From Amborella trichopoda (Eukaryota > Streptophyta > Magnoliopsida > Amborellales > Amborellaceae): 64,000 bases of DNA. How positions within the stretch are numbered: position 1 is the first letter of the stretch; the number at the start of each line of letters is the position of its first letter. The translations under genes were made by a program, and so were the position numbers. The DNA is taken from NCBI RefSeq assembly GCF_000471905.2, contig NW_006499728.1:1645286-1709285 (forward strand), written 5' to 3'. The notes beneath the pieces were generated by a model. That model was not told the origin of the DNA, did not search any database, and saw only the letters and a list, made by a program, of their open reading frames with translations. Below, piece by piece: positions 47,126 through 59,257 of this stretch.

Positions 47126-48226
47126 TTAAAATCAAAATAGTGAATTTTGATTTACAGTGAATCAACTTTCTCATACGTTTATGCTTGTAATCCACTATTA
47201 CAAAAACCTAACCATAAAGAAGAAATACCCAAAAAAGAAAAGCGAGATTTAGGTACAGACCTAAAGTTCCAACTAAAATACAAATGGCTTCGCAAAAACT
47301 ACAGTCAGCTCGTCTTTTTTAATTTTTCAAAATTACCCTTCGATCAACTTGAATTTTTATTTCTTTTTAGCCTTTTGTCAATGGGGCAAAAAATAAAATT
47401 AAAGTTAAAATATGTGTTGACCAAGGAGTATTTGTGAAAAAAATAAAACAAAGATGGTTGAAAACCTTTTTTCGTAATTTCCACCTATAAATTTAACAAT
47501 TCATATTGTACCTACAATTTTAACATCCGTATGTAAATCACTCAAAAGAAAAACTTAATTGGAAAAGCCATTCGTGAACTACTGCAGAATTGAATCTAGA
47601 GTAGCATCTTAAGAAAGGTTTCTATACTTCCCCTACAGCACAGAAGGACTATGCTTCCCCTACCATCTAACAGTCCAATTTTGATCAAGAGAGCCACTCA
47701 CCTTTTGTTCTTAGATCCGAGGTTTCAAAGTATTATATTTTTATTTTTTTATACAATTTGTATGAATATGAAATTTGGTACGTGCCACCTTCTGATTGTG
47801 GTACACATAAAAAATATTAAAAATAATTTTTTGATAAAAAAACTTGTGCGATTATTGAGGCATTAACGTTGATGAAGGAAAACGTGAAATAATTGAGGCA
47901 CGTGCAGTTGCGTGTGAAACACCCTCTCCACTTCGGCCCCTCTTTAAAATGTCCTTTTCCACAATTTGAATCAATAGCGGCCGGAATCTACGTCGTGGTC
48001 TCAAGACTTATATTTACGTAGGAGCTTGAGATATCAATATTTTAAAAAATATTCGATCACTTTTAGTTGTCAAATACAAAATCCAGTAATTCCTTAGGAT
48101 TTTAAGCCAAATCACAGGACTCTAATTTGCAAGTCAAGCTAATTTCACATGTGATAATTTGGGGGAGATAGTGACCTTATTTATCAAAAGAGTTTTAAAC
48201 GATACTCTCCTTTCTTAAAAGGAAAA
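47126..48226. other. Intergenic, no gene seen
   Basis: Short ORFs only, none resembling a known family. Confidence 0.4.
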
Positions 48227-48608
48227 GTTTATATAGAGCCGAGGCTCTAAACAATCAAATTCAAACCTATCTCAAAAATTTTATTAGAAGAGGTTGTTTT
48301 GATGCTGAAATATCTTCAAATTGATCATCTCAAAATCAAGATGCATGGACATGAGAAAAAAAATGAATCTTCAAGTTTTCGAAATAGTGTATTTTGTAAT
48401 GAATTTTTGGACAATTAATTTTAAATATTTTCAAGTTTTCATAGATCTCTCGATCTACATTATTTTTTAAACTTTAAACTTTATAAATAAAGATGAAAAT
48501 AAATTTTAAAGCTATCAAAAAGATTTCCAGAATTGTAACCACATTTCTTAGACAATATTTGAAAGTAGGCTCCAATTTAATTGTTTAGAACCTAGGCTCT
48601 ATACAAAC
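48227..48608. repeat. MITE family A reference copy, 382 bp
   Basis: Ends GTTTATATAGAGCCGAGGCT and AGAACCTAGGCTCTATACAAAC are inverted copies of about 22 bp with more pairing inward (AAACAATCAAATT versus AATTTAATTGTTT). Best-preserved full copy in the window. Confidence 0.85.
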
Positions 48609-49859
48609 CGCACCCTTTCTTAAATCACTTGTGACTCACCGTACGTTCAATTTTTCAGAACTCTATATTTTAAGCATGATCAATTATTCAGAATTCTATA
48701 TCTTAAAAAATATACTATCGCCCCTAGCAGTCAAATACAAGTTCCGGTGATTAGTGATGTCAATAAAAGTTTCCTTAGGACTTTTTAGCCCAACCACATA
48801 ACTCTATTATGCAACTCAAGCTAATTTCACCTGTGATATTTTGGGTGTGACCGTGACGATATTGTATCAAAAGATTTTTAAATGATATTCTCTTTTCTTA
48901 AATCATCTTTGTATCAAAGGATCAATTTTTCAGAAATCTATATTTTAAGCCAAAAACACAAGAAGTAATATCTCAATTAAATGGACAGCGCAAGGAAAAA
49001 CCGTTAAGCTTGGAAAGTCAAGGGGGCAAGGTGTTCCTCAAGGTGTCAAAAGCCAGATCAATGGGACAGATAGTTTTATCTAGATCCACGTCGAACCGCT
49101 AGTTTCATAGGACTGATACAAAGAGGGGACCTAAAAAATTAAAATAAGTTTAAAAAAGAAGAGAAAATATATGTAGGAGGGGTTTTAAGGAAGCAATTCG
49201 GTCCTAAGCAATTCCCATCCGAATTGACGATCCGACTTAAAATCCGCCAGTTTTTTAACATTGTACTGCTTGTAACATCAAGAGTTCCAATTCTACCCAG
49301 GCCCAAAATTTACAAAAAGAAAAAGAAATTAATAAATAGTCAAACTTGAAACTTGATGAGATTAGATTTGAAGCATGTATTGAGCTTCAAGTCAAATGTA
49401 TTTGCTTCTTTCTATTTAACACAGGACAATCCAAAATCATTCGAGGAGTTTGCAGCCCACCACCACCCACTGCTAAGCCTCACATGCACGTTATAATGTA
49501 CAATTTGGCCACATCGGTCAAAAAGTTACCTTCCGTTTTCACAACGCACATGCTCCAAAACTGAGACATCAAGTTGCAGATCTCATTTAATAATCTTTTT
49601 TCCCGCATTGAATAATTCACTACCATTTTGATGAAAGTAAAGACATCCAAATGGCCATTTTCAAACAAAAAAGATAGAGGGAAGGGGGTTGCTATACTTT
49701 GGAAGACGAGGAGAGAGAGAGTAAGAGGGGTCAAATTCCCAGGGTGGCCAACCAGGGTCAATATGTAAAAAGTTGATTAAAGATGATAAAAATAGATTTA
49801 CAATATAGAAGTAGAAAATCAATAATTTAAGAATTTGGATAAGATGACTGTATAATTAT
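48609..49859. other. Intergenic, no gene seen
   Basis: A partial direct repeat: words CAATTATTCAGAATTCTATA (48680) and CAATTTTTCAGAAATCTATA (48923) and TAATTTCACATGTGATA/TAATTTCACCTGTGATA recur with a spacing of several hundred bases (48140 and 48820). No coding match. Confidence 0.45.
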
Positions 49860-49861
49860 TT

Positions 49862-51036
49862 ATGGGATTGTCTACAAAGAGATCATTTAGTTTTGAAATT
49901 TTTATTTCATGCGGGGACCGCGTTTCTACTTTTGAAGTCCCCAAGGTATAAAGAATCCATTTTTAAAACGTCCAATCTTAAAGATGGATACAATAGGTAG
50001 TCTATCTAAAACAATTGAAACTAACTGTCCAAATGTTTTTTTAATAGAATTATTATTTTTAATTTTCAAATTTTATTCATTTTTTCATATTCATGATCTC
50101 TATATTAGATATTAAATATACTTAAAAATTACGTCCAAAAATCCATCTCAGAAATAGATTTTTAAACATGGACTCATAGAAACCGTGTCTTTTATCTTTT
50201 GTACGTAAACATCACAATCAATCTTGTCCCTTAAATTTCAAATGGGTAGTTGTAAAAGTGACATAGAGTTCCAAAAAAAAAAAAACGAACTTCCAAGCCA
50301 TCTAATTTGACATCCAATGAATGGAAATAATTGGGAACTCCACATACAAAAGATAAAAAAAAAAGTTTATATAAGGTTCCAATCTTAAAATGTAGAATTA
50401 TATCGCACCATAAAAAGGAAAACTGTTTCATGCTGGCCGGATAGTCCAAAATGTGTAAGTGGTCCACAAAGTTTAAAGCATTCATCTGAAAGATAGATGC
50501 AAGTAGGTGTTCCATCTAAAAACAATAGAAGCTAACGGTCCAAATGTTAACTTACTGGAATTATTACTTCTAGATTTTTAAAATTTATTTATTTTTTCAT
50601 ATTCATGATCTCCATGTCAGAGATTATATGTCCTTAAAAATTAAGTCTTAAAATCCCTCTTAAAAATAGATTTATTAAGAAACCCGTATTTCTACATATG
50701 TGCGGTTATCCGCATAGAAACCGTGTCCCCCTAAAAATCCATGGTTCTTTTGATGTTGGAAAACCCTGTAATTCATCATCTTGATATCAAAATGTATGAA
50801 TATGAAAAGAAAAATAGATTTCAAGTCCAAAAATAATGTATCTTGCAACACATTTTTTGACCATCTATTTTCAAGATTTTCATGTGTTTATAGACATACT
50901 TGATTTGGACCATATTTTAATTTAAAATTTTATAATTATAGATGAAAATAGATTCTCAAGCTATCCTAAGATTTCTTTGACACCAAAATTACATTTATAA
51001 TAAAATTCATAGGTGCGCCCTAAATTTATCGTTTAA
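49862..51036. repeat. Nested MITE cluster (families C, B, A', B)
   Basis: A family C element begins GGGATTGTCTACAAAGAGATC at 49862, is interrupted by family B (about 49892-50190), and resumes to about 50352. At once an A' element starts (AGTTTATATAAGGTTCCAATC, 50364) and is itself interrupted by a second family B copy (about 50400-50735) before resuming at ATCCATGGTTCTTTTGATG and ending near 51036. Order of arrival follows from the nesting. Confidence 0.8.
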
Positions 51037-51357
51037 GGTTGCATCAATCCCAAGTAACTATGCCTATTCAGAGCTTTCCACACCCACTGGGTGAAATTTA
51101 CGAACATTTTAAATAAAATTTTTTAGAGGTATGCAAGAGGGGATAGTGAGAATGCTGTGCATGTGGAGATGACCTAGTTATTGATTTTCTTAGATGAGCT
51201 AGTTAATGATTTTCTTAGTTGCTTTGACCATTTCAATAATATTTTTTCTTAAATAAAAATATCAATACGAACTAGGTAAAACCTCCCCAAAAATTTTCCT
51301 CCAATTAGAAATTTTCCTCCTTCGATTGGGACCACAAATTATTGTGTTTTGGTAATA

Positions 51358-51730
51358 TTCAGTGTTCGCAAAATCGAATCAGAAACTGGACATTAGCCTG
51401 GAAGCAGTTTAACTGGCCGATTCAACCACTCTAACCATGCAAGTTCTAGATGGTCAAAAAAGTGATGAAAAATAAAATAAAAAACAAAAAAAAAACTATT
51501 AAAATATGAAAAACATATAAAGAATGATTAAAACAAAACACATTCAAATGAAGCTTAAAATTAATGAAAAAAATGAATTTTAACCGATTTTATATTTTCC
51601 AAGCTATTTTTAATTTTTTTTTTTGAAAAAAATCAGAAAATATAAAAGTGAGTATTAATGACCAAAATAATTTGTAATCTTTACGATAATGTAAATACCG
51701 ATTGATTACCCTAACCGCCCAAAATCGAAA
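51358..51730. repeat. Repeat family E copy
   Basis: Starts AGTGTTCGCAAAATCGAATC; interior AACACATTCAAATGAAGCTT, GAGTATTAATGACCAAAAT; ends near AAAATCGAAAACCGGCCGAT. The opposite terminus of the other copy is its inverse. Confidence 0.6.
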
Positions 51731-51982
51731 ACCGGCCGATGGCCGTTTATGATCTATCCAAAGATTAGCCGTTAGATCGAGCGATTTTGCCATCAATAGT
51801 AATATGTCCCTTTTAATCTCACAAGTGAAAAATGTAAGTCATAAATACAAATGCCAAAAAGTTTGGAAGGCGCCCAAACCCATAAAACACAAACGTACAA
51901 ATCAGCGTTTTAAAAAACGCCGAGTCGAACCGGGCTTTGACTCGAAATTCGCGAAAAGGACCGGATCGGTTGAAAAATCGGA

Positions 51983-52057
51983 AATCGTCCGGTTCTAGAG
52001 AGAACCGGACGATTCCGCACAGTGACTCGCCGATTCACTGTACAGAATCAGCGAGTC
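51983..52057. repeat. Two adjacent hairpins
   Basis: Hairpin 1: AATCGTCCGGTTCT (51983-51996), loop AGAG, AGAACCGGACGATT (52001-52014), perfect over 14 bp. Hairpin 2: GACTCGC (52024-52030) with GCGAGTC (52051-52057), extended by GATTC/GAATC after one mismatch, with the palindrome CTGTACAG at its tip. Confidence 0.9.
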
Positions 52058-52061
52058 CATA

Positions 52062-52478
52062 CGGGTTTTTTTTTTTTTTTTTTTTTAAATTATGATAGAT
52101 TTTTTTGTAATACTTGATCGAATTTTTTGTAATCCTTGATCGAATTGTTTTTGTTTTTTTGTAATCCATGATCGCATTTTTTGGTTTTTGTAACCCATAA
52201 TAGAATTTTTTGTAATCCATGATCGAAAAGTTTGTTTTCTTTTCTTGTAATCCATGATCGCTTTTTTTGCTTTTTTTTGTAACCCATGATAGAATTTTTT
52301 GTAATCCATGATCGAATGTTTTGTAATACATGATCGAAATGTTTGTTTGTTTTTTGTAATCCATGATCGAAATGTTTGTTTTTTTTTTTGTAATCAATGA
52401 TTGAATTTTTTGTTTTTTGCTTTTTTTGTAACCCATGATAGAGTTTTTTGTAATCCATGATTGAATTTTTTATAATCC
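52062..52478. repeat. Minisatellite of TTTTTGTAATCCATGATCG units
   Basis: A T-run (52066-52086) leads into about 15 variants of a ~20-40 bp unit built on GTAATCCATGATCGAATTTT with variable T-runs. It continues into the assembly gap. On the minus strand it gives a repetitive MDYKK-type ORF that I regard as chance. Confidence 0.85.
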
Positions 52479-53010
52479 NNNNNNNNNNNNNNNNNNNNNN
52501 NNNNNNNNNNNNNNNNNNNNNNNNNNNNNNNNNNNNNNNNNNNNNNNNNNNNNNNNNNNNNNNNNNNNNNNNNNNNNNNNNNNNNNNNNNNNNNNNNNNN
52601 NNNNNNNNNNNNNNNNNNNNNNNNNNNNNNNNNNNNNNNNNNNNNNNNNNNNNNNNNNNNNNNNNNNNNNNNNNNNNNNNNNNNNNNNNNNNNNNNNNNN
52701 NNNNNNNNNNNNNNNNNNNNNNNNNNNNNNNNNNNNNNNNNNNNNNNNNNNNNNNNNNNNNNNNNNNNNNNNNNNNNNNNNNNNNNNNNNNNNNNNNNNN
52801 NNNNNNNNNNNNNNNNNNNNNNNNNNNNNNNNNNNNNNNNNNNNNNNNNNNNNNNNNNNNNNNNNNNNNNNNNNNNNNNNNNNNNNNNNNNNNNNNNNNN
52901 NNNNNNNNNNNNNNNNNNNNNNNNNNNNNNNNNNNNNNNNNNNNNNNNNNNNNNNNNNNNNNNNNNNNNNNNNNNNNNNNNNNNNNNNNNNNNNNNNNNN
53001 NNNNNNNNNN
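52479..53010. other. Assembly gap, 532 N
   Basis: It follows directly on the minisatellite, so the gap probably reflects an unresolved tandem array. Confidence 0.95.
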
Positions 53011-53113
53011 CATGTTCCAAAATTAAAGAATCCCCCTAAATGTCTCTCTTTCTCTCACCCTATCTCTCTCTACCTCTCTCTCCCATACCGACAGCAAAAT
53101 ATTAACATCGAGA

Positions 53114-53426
53114 AAAGTTCATAGGAGTGAAATCTTACAATGTAGAAGTGCACCTCAAAAAATAAGCTCGCTCCGATGTCAAAAAGTCTTTTATTTTTTC
53201 ATCTCTCTTTAGACGTGTCTTGCAAAGTATTATCTAGATTGGTTTATTTTTTTTATTTTTAAGTGTTTATAGATCTGCTCGTTCCAAACTATTCTTCATT
53301 CCAAATTTCATAATTAAAGTTAAAAATAAATATTAAGGCCGTTATAAGGTTTTTAGCGCCATCTATTAGCTAAATTTAGAGATACACTTCAATTTAATTG
53401 TTTAAGGTTGACACCTTATACAAAAT
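53114..53426. repeat. MITE family A' copy
   Basis: Start AAGTTCATAGGAGTGAAATC with TTACAATGTAGAAGTGCACC; end ACTTCAATTTAATTGTTTAAGG with CCTTATACAAA. Interior GTTTATAGATCTGCTCG matches the family. Confidence 0.7.
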
Positions 53427-54082
53427 TATAAACCACACCCTTTGAAAATTGACAAACATTTTTTTGCAAGTATCCAAGAACTAACAATCAAAGGTGTTTG
53501 TTTATACATGGGGCAATCTCATGAGAGTTTTAAGTTCAAAGTTTAGATAGAATTCGTGTTTAAGAAAATCGAATCAAATTGCTTGGTCTTCCAGGTTACC
53601 GGAACCAATGGGATGGTCGCAGGATTAGAACTCGAATCAATACTGCTTAAAATATTTGTTTCAGTGTTATACTGAAACAATTTACCCGGGTTTCAATTCC
53701 TAGCCATACACACGCAATGGACCCGATTAGACTCGGGGGAACCCGACGTTGAGTTCAGATATGGGATTCGAAATGCAGGTCCAAATCAGGAACTCGCATA
53801 CAATTCTGGTCCGTGTGTGGGTCCAGCCACTTGAGTACTTAAAGAGCAGTCTAAATCCTCATCTCCAAAATATCAGCTGCCTTGTCAAATCGAAGCAATC
53901 CGTACCGTCCATCCTAGTCGTACGACGCATGCAGTTGATAAATGTTCTATTGCAAGAACTGACGGTGTATAGAGCTCCACGAGTATTGATAGAACGATCA
54001 GTCCTTGAAATTTCAAATTAACCGATTTGACAGAATTTTTTATTGTAAAAACGCAGTTGAAGTTTCTGTATGTCCTAGGCTC

Positions 54083-54400
54083 TACGAAAACAAAATAAAG
54101 CTTTACCTCAAATGTTTGTTGGCTCAGTAACCAAAATAAATCGATTTCCTAACATCAACAATAAAATTTGAAACTTAAAAAATAGTACAAATCTTGCACA
54201 TCTATGAACTCTAGGGTGCAATGGACGACCTAAATAATTTATTCCAATATATATTATTTTTAGAGCTTTAAATCCTAAAATTTTTCTCAAACATAATGTT
54301 CAATCCGGGAGGATGATGTAAAGGTTTTTCAATTGCAGTTTTCAATGAATTATGAGGTGAGGCTTTACCTATTTTTGATAAGGTTGCAGCCCCGTAAAAC
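54083..54400. repeat. MITE family D copy
   Basis: Start ACGAAAACAAAATAAAGCTT, end GAGGTGAGGCTTTACC with TTTTTGATAAGGTTGCAGCC; interior CATAATGTTCAATCCGGGA and ATGATGTAAAGGTTTTTCAA. Confidence 0.75.
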
Positions 54401-55218
54401 CATTTTCCTTCTAATAATTTAGAGAAAAAAGGTCTAGGAAAAAGGCATTCCTAGGAGAAATGCAATTTCTAGGAGGTAAATTTATTTATTCATTTGAACT
54501 ATTCTGGAAGGTAAATTTATTCCAAAAAAAGTATAAATAAGCAGATAAAATGTAAATAACACCTTCTTCTAAGAAAACCATAAAGAAGGAATAACCAGAT
54601 GAATAAAACTAATAAAACATTACTCTGAGATACATAATTTTTTCATTCTGATATTTAATTCAGTGTTTAAGAACGAATCTAATATGAACTAGTTTATAAT
54701 TCAGATAATGAACAAAGATAAACGAAATTATCACGAGAAGTTAGCCTGTTAGTACCAGCAGAATTCCATAAAAATATATGAGAATTGCAGTGCTCAATTA
54801 TTTGTAGTTATTTTTTGGGTAATTGCTACCTCCACTCCTCTAATCAATATATTACCTGAATTAGTTAATTTCACGGTTATTATGAAATGTAAATGGAGTT
54901 ATCAATCTGTAATGGCATTTACAGAGATCTAAGACTAAACAAACTAAAAAGAGAAATAAACATAAAAATAACATGAAAAAAAGGCAGTAATTCAATATAG
55001 ACAAAGCTGAAACCGAAACCGAACCCAAACCATTCAGAATCACAAAAAACAAGGAATTATCAATTGATATATTCTGATGAGAACCAGTGACAGGTGCAAA
55101 GAGAATGAAAAACTCCACTCACATTCACAGTTAAACTGGAAAAAGGAAAACTGCGAAATATCAGGAAACAATCAAAGATAACTTGTAATATTTTTAAGCA
55201 AAGAATTCATATGCGTAC

Positions 55219-55442
55219 CTTGGAGTTCTGGTTTTCTCTCGACTTCACTGTCTTTGCTCTATCAGAAAACCCTAACCCTTGAGCGATAGAGTGAGATGAA
55301 CTCAAAACCCTGCCCAAGACCTTTCGAACGGTTATCACACAAACCCTCGAAAAAAAGAGAGGGAAAATGAAAATGTAACCAAAAAGAACATAAAAAAAAA
55401 CGTTCTGTGTTTTGATTTTCACCTGTTGATCGACTATTTATA
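55219..55442 (-). promoter_or_regulatory. Candidate promoter and 5' exon of an unidentified transcript
   Basis: On the minus strand TATAAATA (55442-55435) is followed about 30 bases on by a plausible start region, a leader of about 190 bases with a telo-box-like GGGTTAGGGTTTT, and a strong donor CCAAG|GTACGC ending the exon at 55219. No coding exon of a known gene was found downstream to 54400, where a MITE begins. It may be the remnant of a gene or a noncoding transcript. Confidence 0.35.
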
Positions 55443-55627
55443 GGCAGGTTTTAAGCACAGGAGCCCAGGGTTCGGGAAATCTGAATGGTTGAACGGGAAA
55501 ATATGAAATCCTATCCGTTCGATGTAATCGCCGCACAATGTTCTGACAAGCAATTAACACCGTCGTATCTATCAGTTTGATCATAGAGTGTATACTTGCT
55601 ATTTGCTATTTTAAGTGTTCAATTTGG

Positions 55628-55937
55628 ACCCGGTTTCTATGCTAGACGATAAATATATTTTTTAGATATAGTTTGATCCTAATTTTTTGATAATATATAA
55701 TCTTTTTAAGATGAAAATCATGGATATGAAAAACATAATAATAATAAAAACTAGAAATAATACTTATATTAAAAAAACATTTGGACTCTTATTTACGCTT
55801 GTTTTTAGATACATCCAACTTTAAGATGGATTCTTGTTTTTAGATACACCTTTTATTTGCATCCAACTTTAAGATGGATTCTTTATACCTCTGGACTTTA
55901 TAGTGTAGAAATGCAGTTCAACCCGCATAAAACAATT
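55628..55937. repeat. MITE family B copy, reverse orientation
   Basis: Begins GGACCCGGTTTCTATG and ends TGTAGAAATGCAGTTC, ATAAAACAATTTTCC, the inverse of the start of other copies. Contains a short direct duplication (CATCCAACTTTAAGATGGATTC twice, 55813-55834 and 55860-55881 region). Confidence 0.75.
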
Positions 55938-56472
55938 TTCCTTTCAATTTTGCACTCAAGAAGGTAGAGTCACCATATGAGCGTATTTTGAGTTCCTAAA
56001 AGCATTGATCTTTTAGATATGACTGTTCGAAATTGGAGTCAATGTAATGATTTTTTTTTTTTTAGGTTAGTTGTTAACATAAGAAGGCTGCATCCCAAAA
56101 TTAGGACTCTAAGAACACCATGTTTATCGAGGCCAGACTAACTCTCGATAAGCATGGTTATTTATAATCGAGCACCACCTATGGTTATTTATAAAGCCCC
56201 ACCCAAGTGATCAACAGATGCCTTCGTTCTTCTGGTAAGACAAGCCAAAAACAAATAAGATGAAGATTTGCTTGAAAACATGGTTTTTGATCTATTATGG
56301 GCGCTCAAATTGACTAGTTTTTTACTAGTTAGATTGGCTGAAAAAATTTGAGCAATTAGCTCTATTTTTTTAAAAAAAATGATAAATATCCCTAAATTCA
56401 ACTTTTAAAATATCTTACACCTCAAAACTTTTTGTACCCTTAAACCCCAATATTGTTTTTTTTATATGGAAA

Positions 56473-56850
56473 AGTTTATATAAAGATGCTATCTTACAAT
56501 GTAGAACTACGGATGCCCCTCAAAAATCTATCGAAAAAGGTAGTTTTAATGTTGAAAAATTCTTTGATTGATCATCTCGACATTGAGATGTATGATTATG
56601 AAAAATGAAAAGATTTTAAGCCTTAGAAATAGTGCATTTTACAATATATTATCTACACGGTCCTCAAGATTTTCATATGTTTATAAATCTACTTGATTTT
56701 AACCATTTTTTAAATTTAATATTTTATAATTAAATATAAAAATAGATTTTGAGATAATCCTAAGAACATTTTACATCCAAATTATATACCATGATAAATT
56801 TTGAAGGTGCACCTTACCTCTACACCTACGGATGTGTCCGTATGCAAATT
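56473..56850. repeat. MITE family A' copy
   Basis: Start GTTTATATAAAGATGCTATC with TTACAATGTAGAACTACGG; interior TTGATTGATCATCTCGACAT; end AGGTGCACCTTACCTC, with a decayed terminus. Confidence 0.7.
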
Positions 56851-56869
56851 GCACCCTTCTTATATTAAC

Positions 56870-57565
56870 CTGCCGAGTCAAAAAGTCCCTAGATTTATAA
56901 CAAAAATGCTCTTACTTTCTCTTCCCCTCTATTTTGGCGTCATGTGACTCTCTCTCTCTCTCTATTTGCCAACACTCTCTAGCCCAAAGTAAAAACTCAT
57001 TTCTCTCTTTCTATCTCTCATTTTTTTTTCTTCTCTCTCTCATTCTCTCTACCTTTCTCTTTCTTCTCTCTCTCTTCCTCTCCATCTTTGTCTTTTTCTC
57101 TCTAACTATGGACTAAGATTTTTGCAATCCGACACCGGTTATAATTTGGGGTAAGGCTGGTAATGTAGTCCGACATGCATTGTGCTGGATCGAAACTTTT
57201 TTGCGGTCCGGCACAAAAAAATGTGTTGAAGCGCAAAAAATTTCGGTGTCAAACCGCTTTACAAGCCTAAGAAAAGCTTACTGGAATTCAATATGGTTCG
57301 GCACCTTGTGTGTTGTGCCGAACTACATTACAAGTTACATTACTGGAACTCAGAGAGAGTATGATAGAGAGAATGAGAGAGAGTATGATAGAGAGAATGA
57401 GAGAGAGAGAGAGAGATTAAGAGAGAGTGAAATGGATTTTTACTTTGGCAGGGAGAGAGTGTTGGCAAAGAGTGAGTTAGAGTCAGGTGACCCAAAAATA
57501 GAGAAGAGAGAGAGTAAAGGTATTTTTCCCTTAGATCTATTGATTTTTCTACTTGAGGTGTAAAT
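56870..57565. mobile_element. Mutator-like element with ~200 bp inverted repeats, no transposase
   Basis: The left arm (about 56870-57075) and right arm (about 57340-57565) are inverted relatives: TTTGCCAACACTCTCT, AAAGTAAAAACTCATTTCTC, TTTTGGCGTCATGTGACTC at the left; GAGAGTGTTGGCAAA, GAAATGGATTTTTACTTTGG, GAGTCAGGTGACCCAAAAAT at the right. Both arms are (CT)/(GA)-rich. The unique centre (57080-57340) repeats GGTTCGGCAC/GTGCCGAAC words. Long inverted ends suit a non-autonomous MULE; target duplications were not resolved. Confidence 0.55.
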
Positions 57566-58415
57566 ATAAATAAAAACAATATTAAAGTTTATGGTGGGAT
57601 ACAAAAAAGATTTGGGAGTAGGATGTCTAGAAAGTTTATTTTAAGGGGTATTTATACTTTTCCATTTTTTTTATTCTTGAAATATAATCTAACTTATTTG
57701 ACTAATGGCTTGATTAATTTTAACACGACTACACCCTTCACTAATTCGATGCCCAATATAATTTTGATAACATTCTCTAAAAGTACTCTCATAGGTAGGG
57801 CTCTATAGGACATTTTCACAAAATATCAATCTGAATCCGAATCATGTGATCCAGAATTTGCATTGGTGGGAACCGACCCATTTCTTGATTGGAACTGAGA
57901 ATCGGGTCGATTCTCACATAATTGTTCGACTTGTTGAGGGAATCGGCTGATTCGGTCACAAAACCAAGAGATCCGAATTACTCAGTTCCCACAATTTATA
58001 TTTTTATAATTTTTATTTTTTTCAATTTTTTTTTTGACTGATTCTCACTTAGGAGAATTAATCGGATCGTTGATCCAAACCAATTTCCTGGACGGTCGGT
58101 TAGCCCTGTCGATCCGGGTTTTAAAGCAGTGGTTCTACCCAAGAGATTGAGAGAAAGAATTATGACCTCAATTTTGTATTAATTTGATTGAGAGAGAAAG
58201 AGAGAATTGTGACCTGAATTTTTTGTATTGATCTGATTGATTGTGAGAGTGAGAGAGAGAAAAGTTCCATGTACCTATTTTGATGGTAAAGTTCAGTAAG
58301 TGTCTGAGTTGCTTGTTAGATCCCAACGAGCGTCAAGGGCGCCCAATTCGAGAATTAAACGGAACCATAACTGGTGCGGTCAAATACGATTAAGTACTGG
58401 ATGAGCTTTTCATAA
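57566..58415. other. Intergenic; degenerate GATTC/GAATC-rich repeat
   Basis: 57830-58130 is rich in CGATTC, GAATCGG and CCGATT words, like 51940-52060 and the ends of family E, but without clean termini. No gene. Confidence 0.4.
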
Positions 58416-58795
58416 GGCCTAGGCTCTATGAAAGCAAAATAAAGCTTCACTATAAATCTTTGTTCGGAAAGCACTTTCGATAAAGAAAATGTCTAAGATG
58501 GCTCTAAAATCAATTTTCAACATCAATAATAAAATTTGACACAAATAAATATTACAAGCTTTGTGGATCTGTGAACATTTATTTTTAGGGCGAAATGGAT
58601 GGTCTAAAAAAATTATTACAATATGCACTATGTTTTACAATTTGAAATCCTAATTTTTTTTTTCACATCTATAATATTCAAGTCGAGATGATCGATGTAA
58701 AGGTTTTTCAATACTTGAATTGTAATTTTGAATGAGTTATAGAGTGAGGCTTTATTTACTTTGATAGAGCTACAGCACATGCAAAACAAAAACCG
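58416..58795. repeat. MITE family D copy
   Basis: Start AGGCCTAGGCTCTATGAAAG, CAAAATAAAGCTTCAC; end GAGTGAGGCTTTATTTACTT, TGATAGAGCTACAGC. Inverted termini of about 45 bp with mismatches; the start resembles family A termini, so D and A may be related. Confidence 0.8.
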
Positions 58796-59257
58796 CACCC
58801 CCAATATACATTCCCATACTAATGGAGCCAATCCAACTGAAAGGGTCTTTCTCACTACATGACCGGTTTCTCCCTTAAACTGATTTTACTTTTGTACTCT
58901 TAACCTTTTGAGCTGGATATTGTGTTTCATTTGTGAAAATTTGGTGGGTTTATGGGTCTCTCCTAAAGAGCCTGGAAAATTATTAAGGTGTTTAAAATCA
59001 AACTATTTTTGTCAAGAAAGTCACGGCTTTCTCATATGCCATTGTTTGACGATATAGATTGTTGGATTTTCTTTTTATTGCATTACTTCAGGATGTAGCA
59101 CAACTGCCCTATTCTAAAATTATAAACTTATGAGTTGCACTTTCTTTTCATTATTAATAAAAGAAAGGGTAGGGGCGGGCTCCTTCCCCACTGACTCCCC
59201 CCGCCCCCCCCCCAAAACACAAAAATCAAACTATCTAGCATTAGAACAATGGGAAAA

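Noticed and set aside
52035-52436. Minus-strand ORF of 133 codons with repeated MDYKK-like peptides
   Set aside because: It is the translation of a minisatellite with T-runs; there are no gene signals and the repeats shift frame freely.
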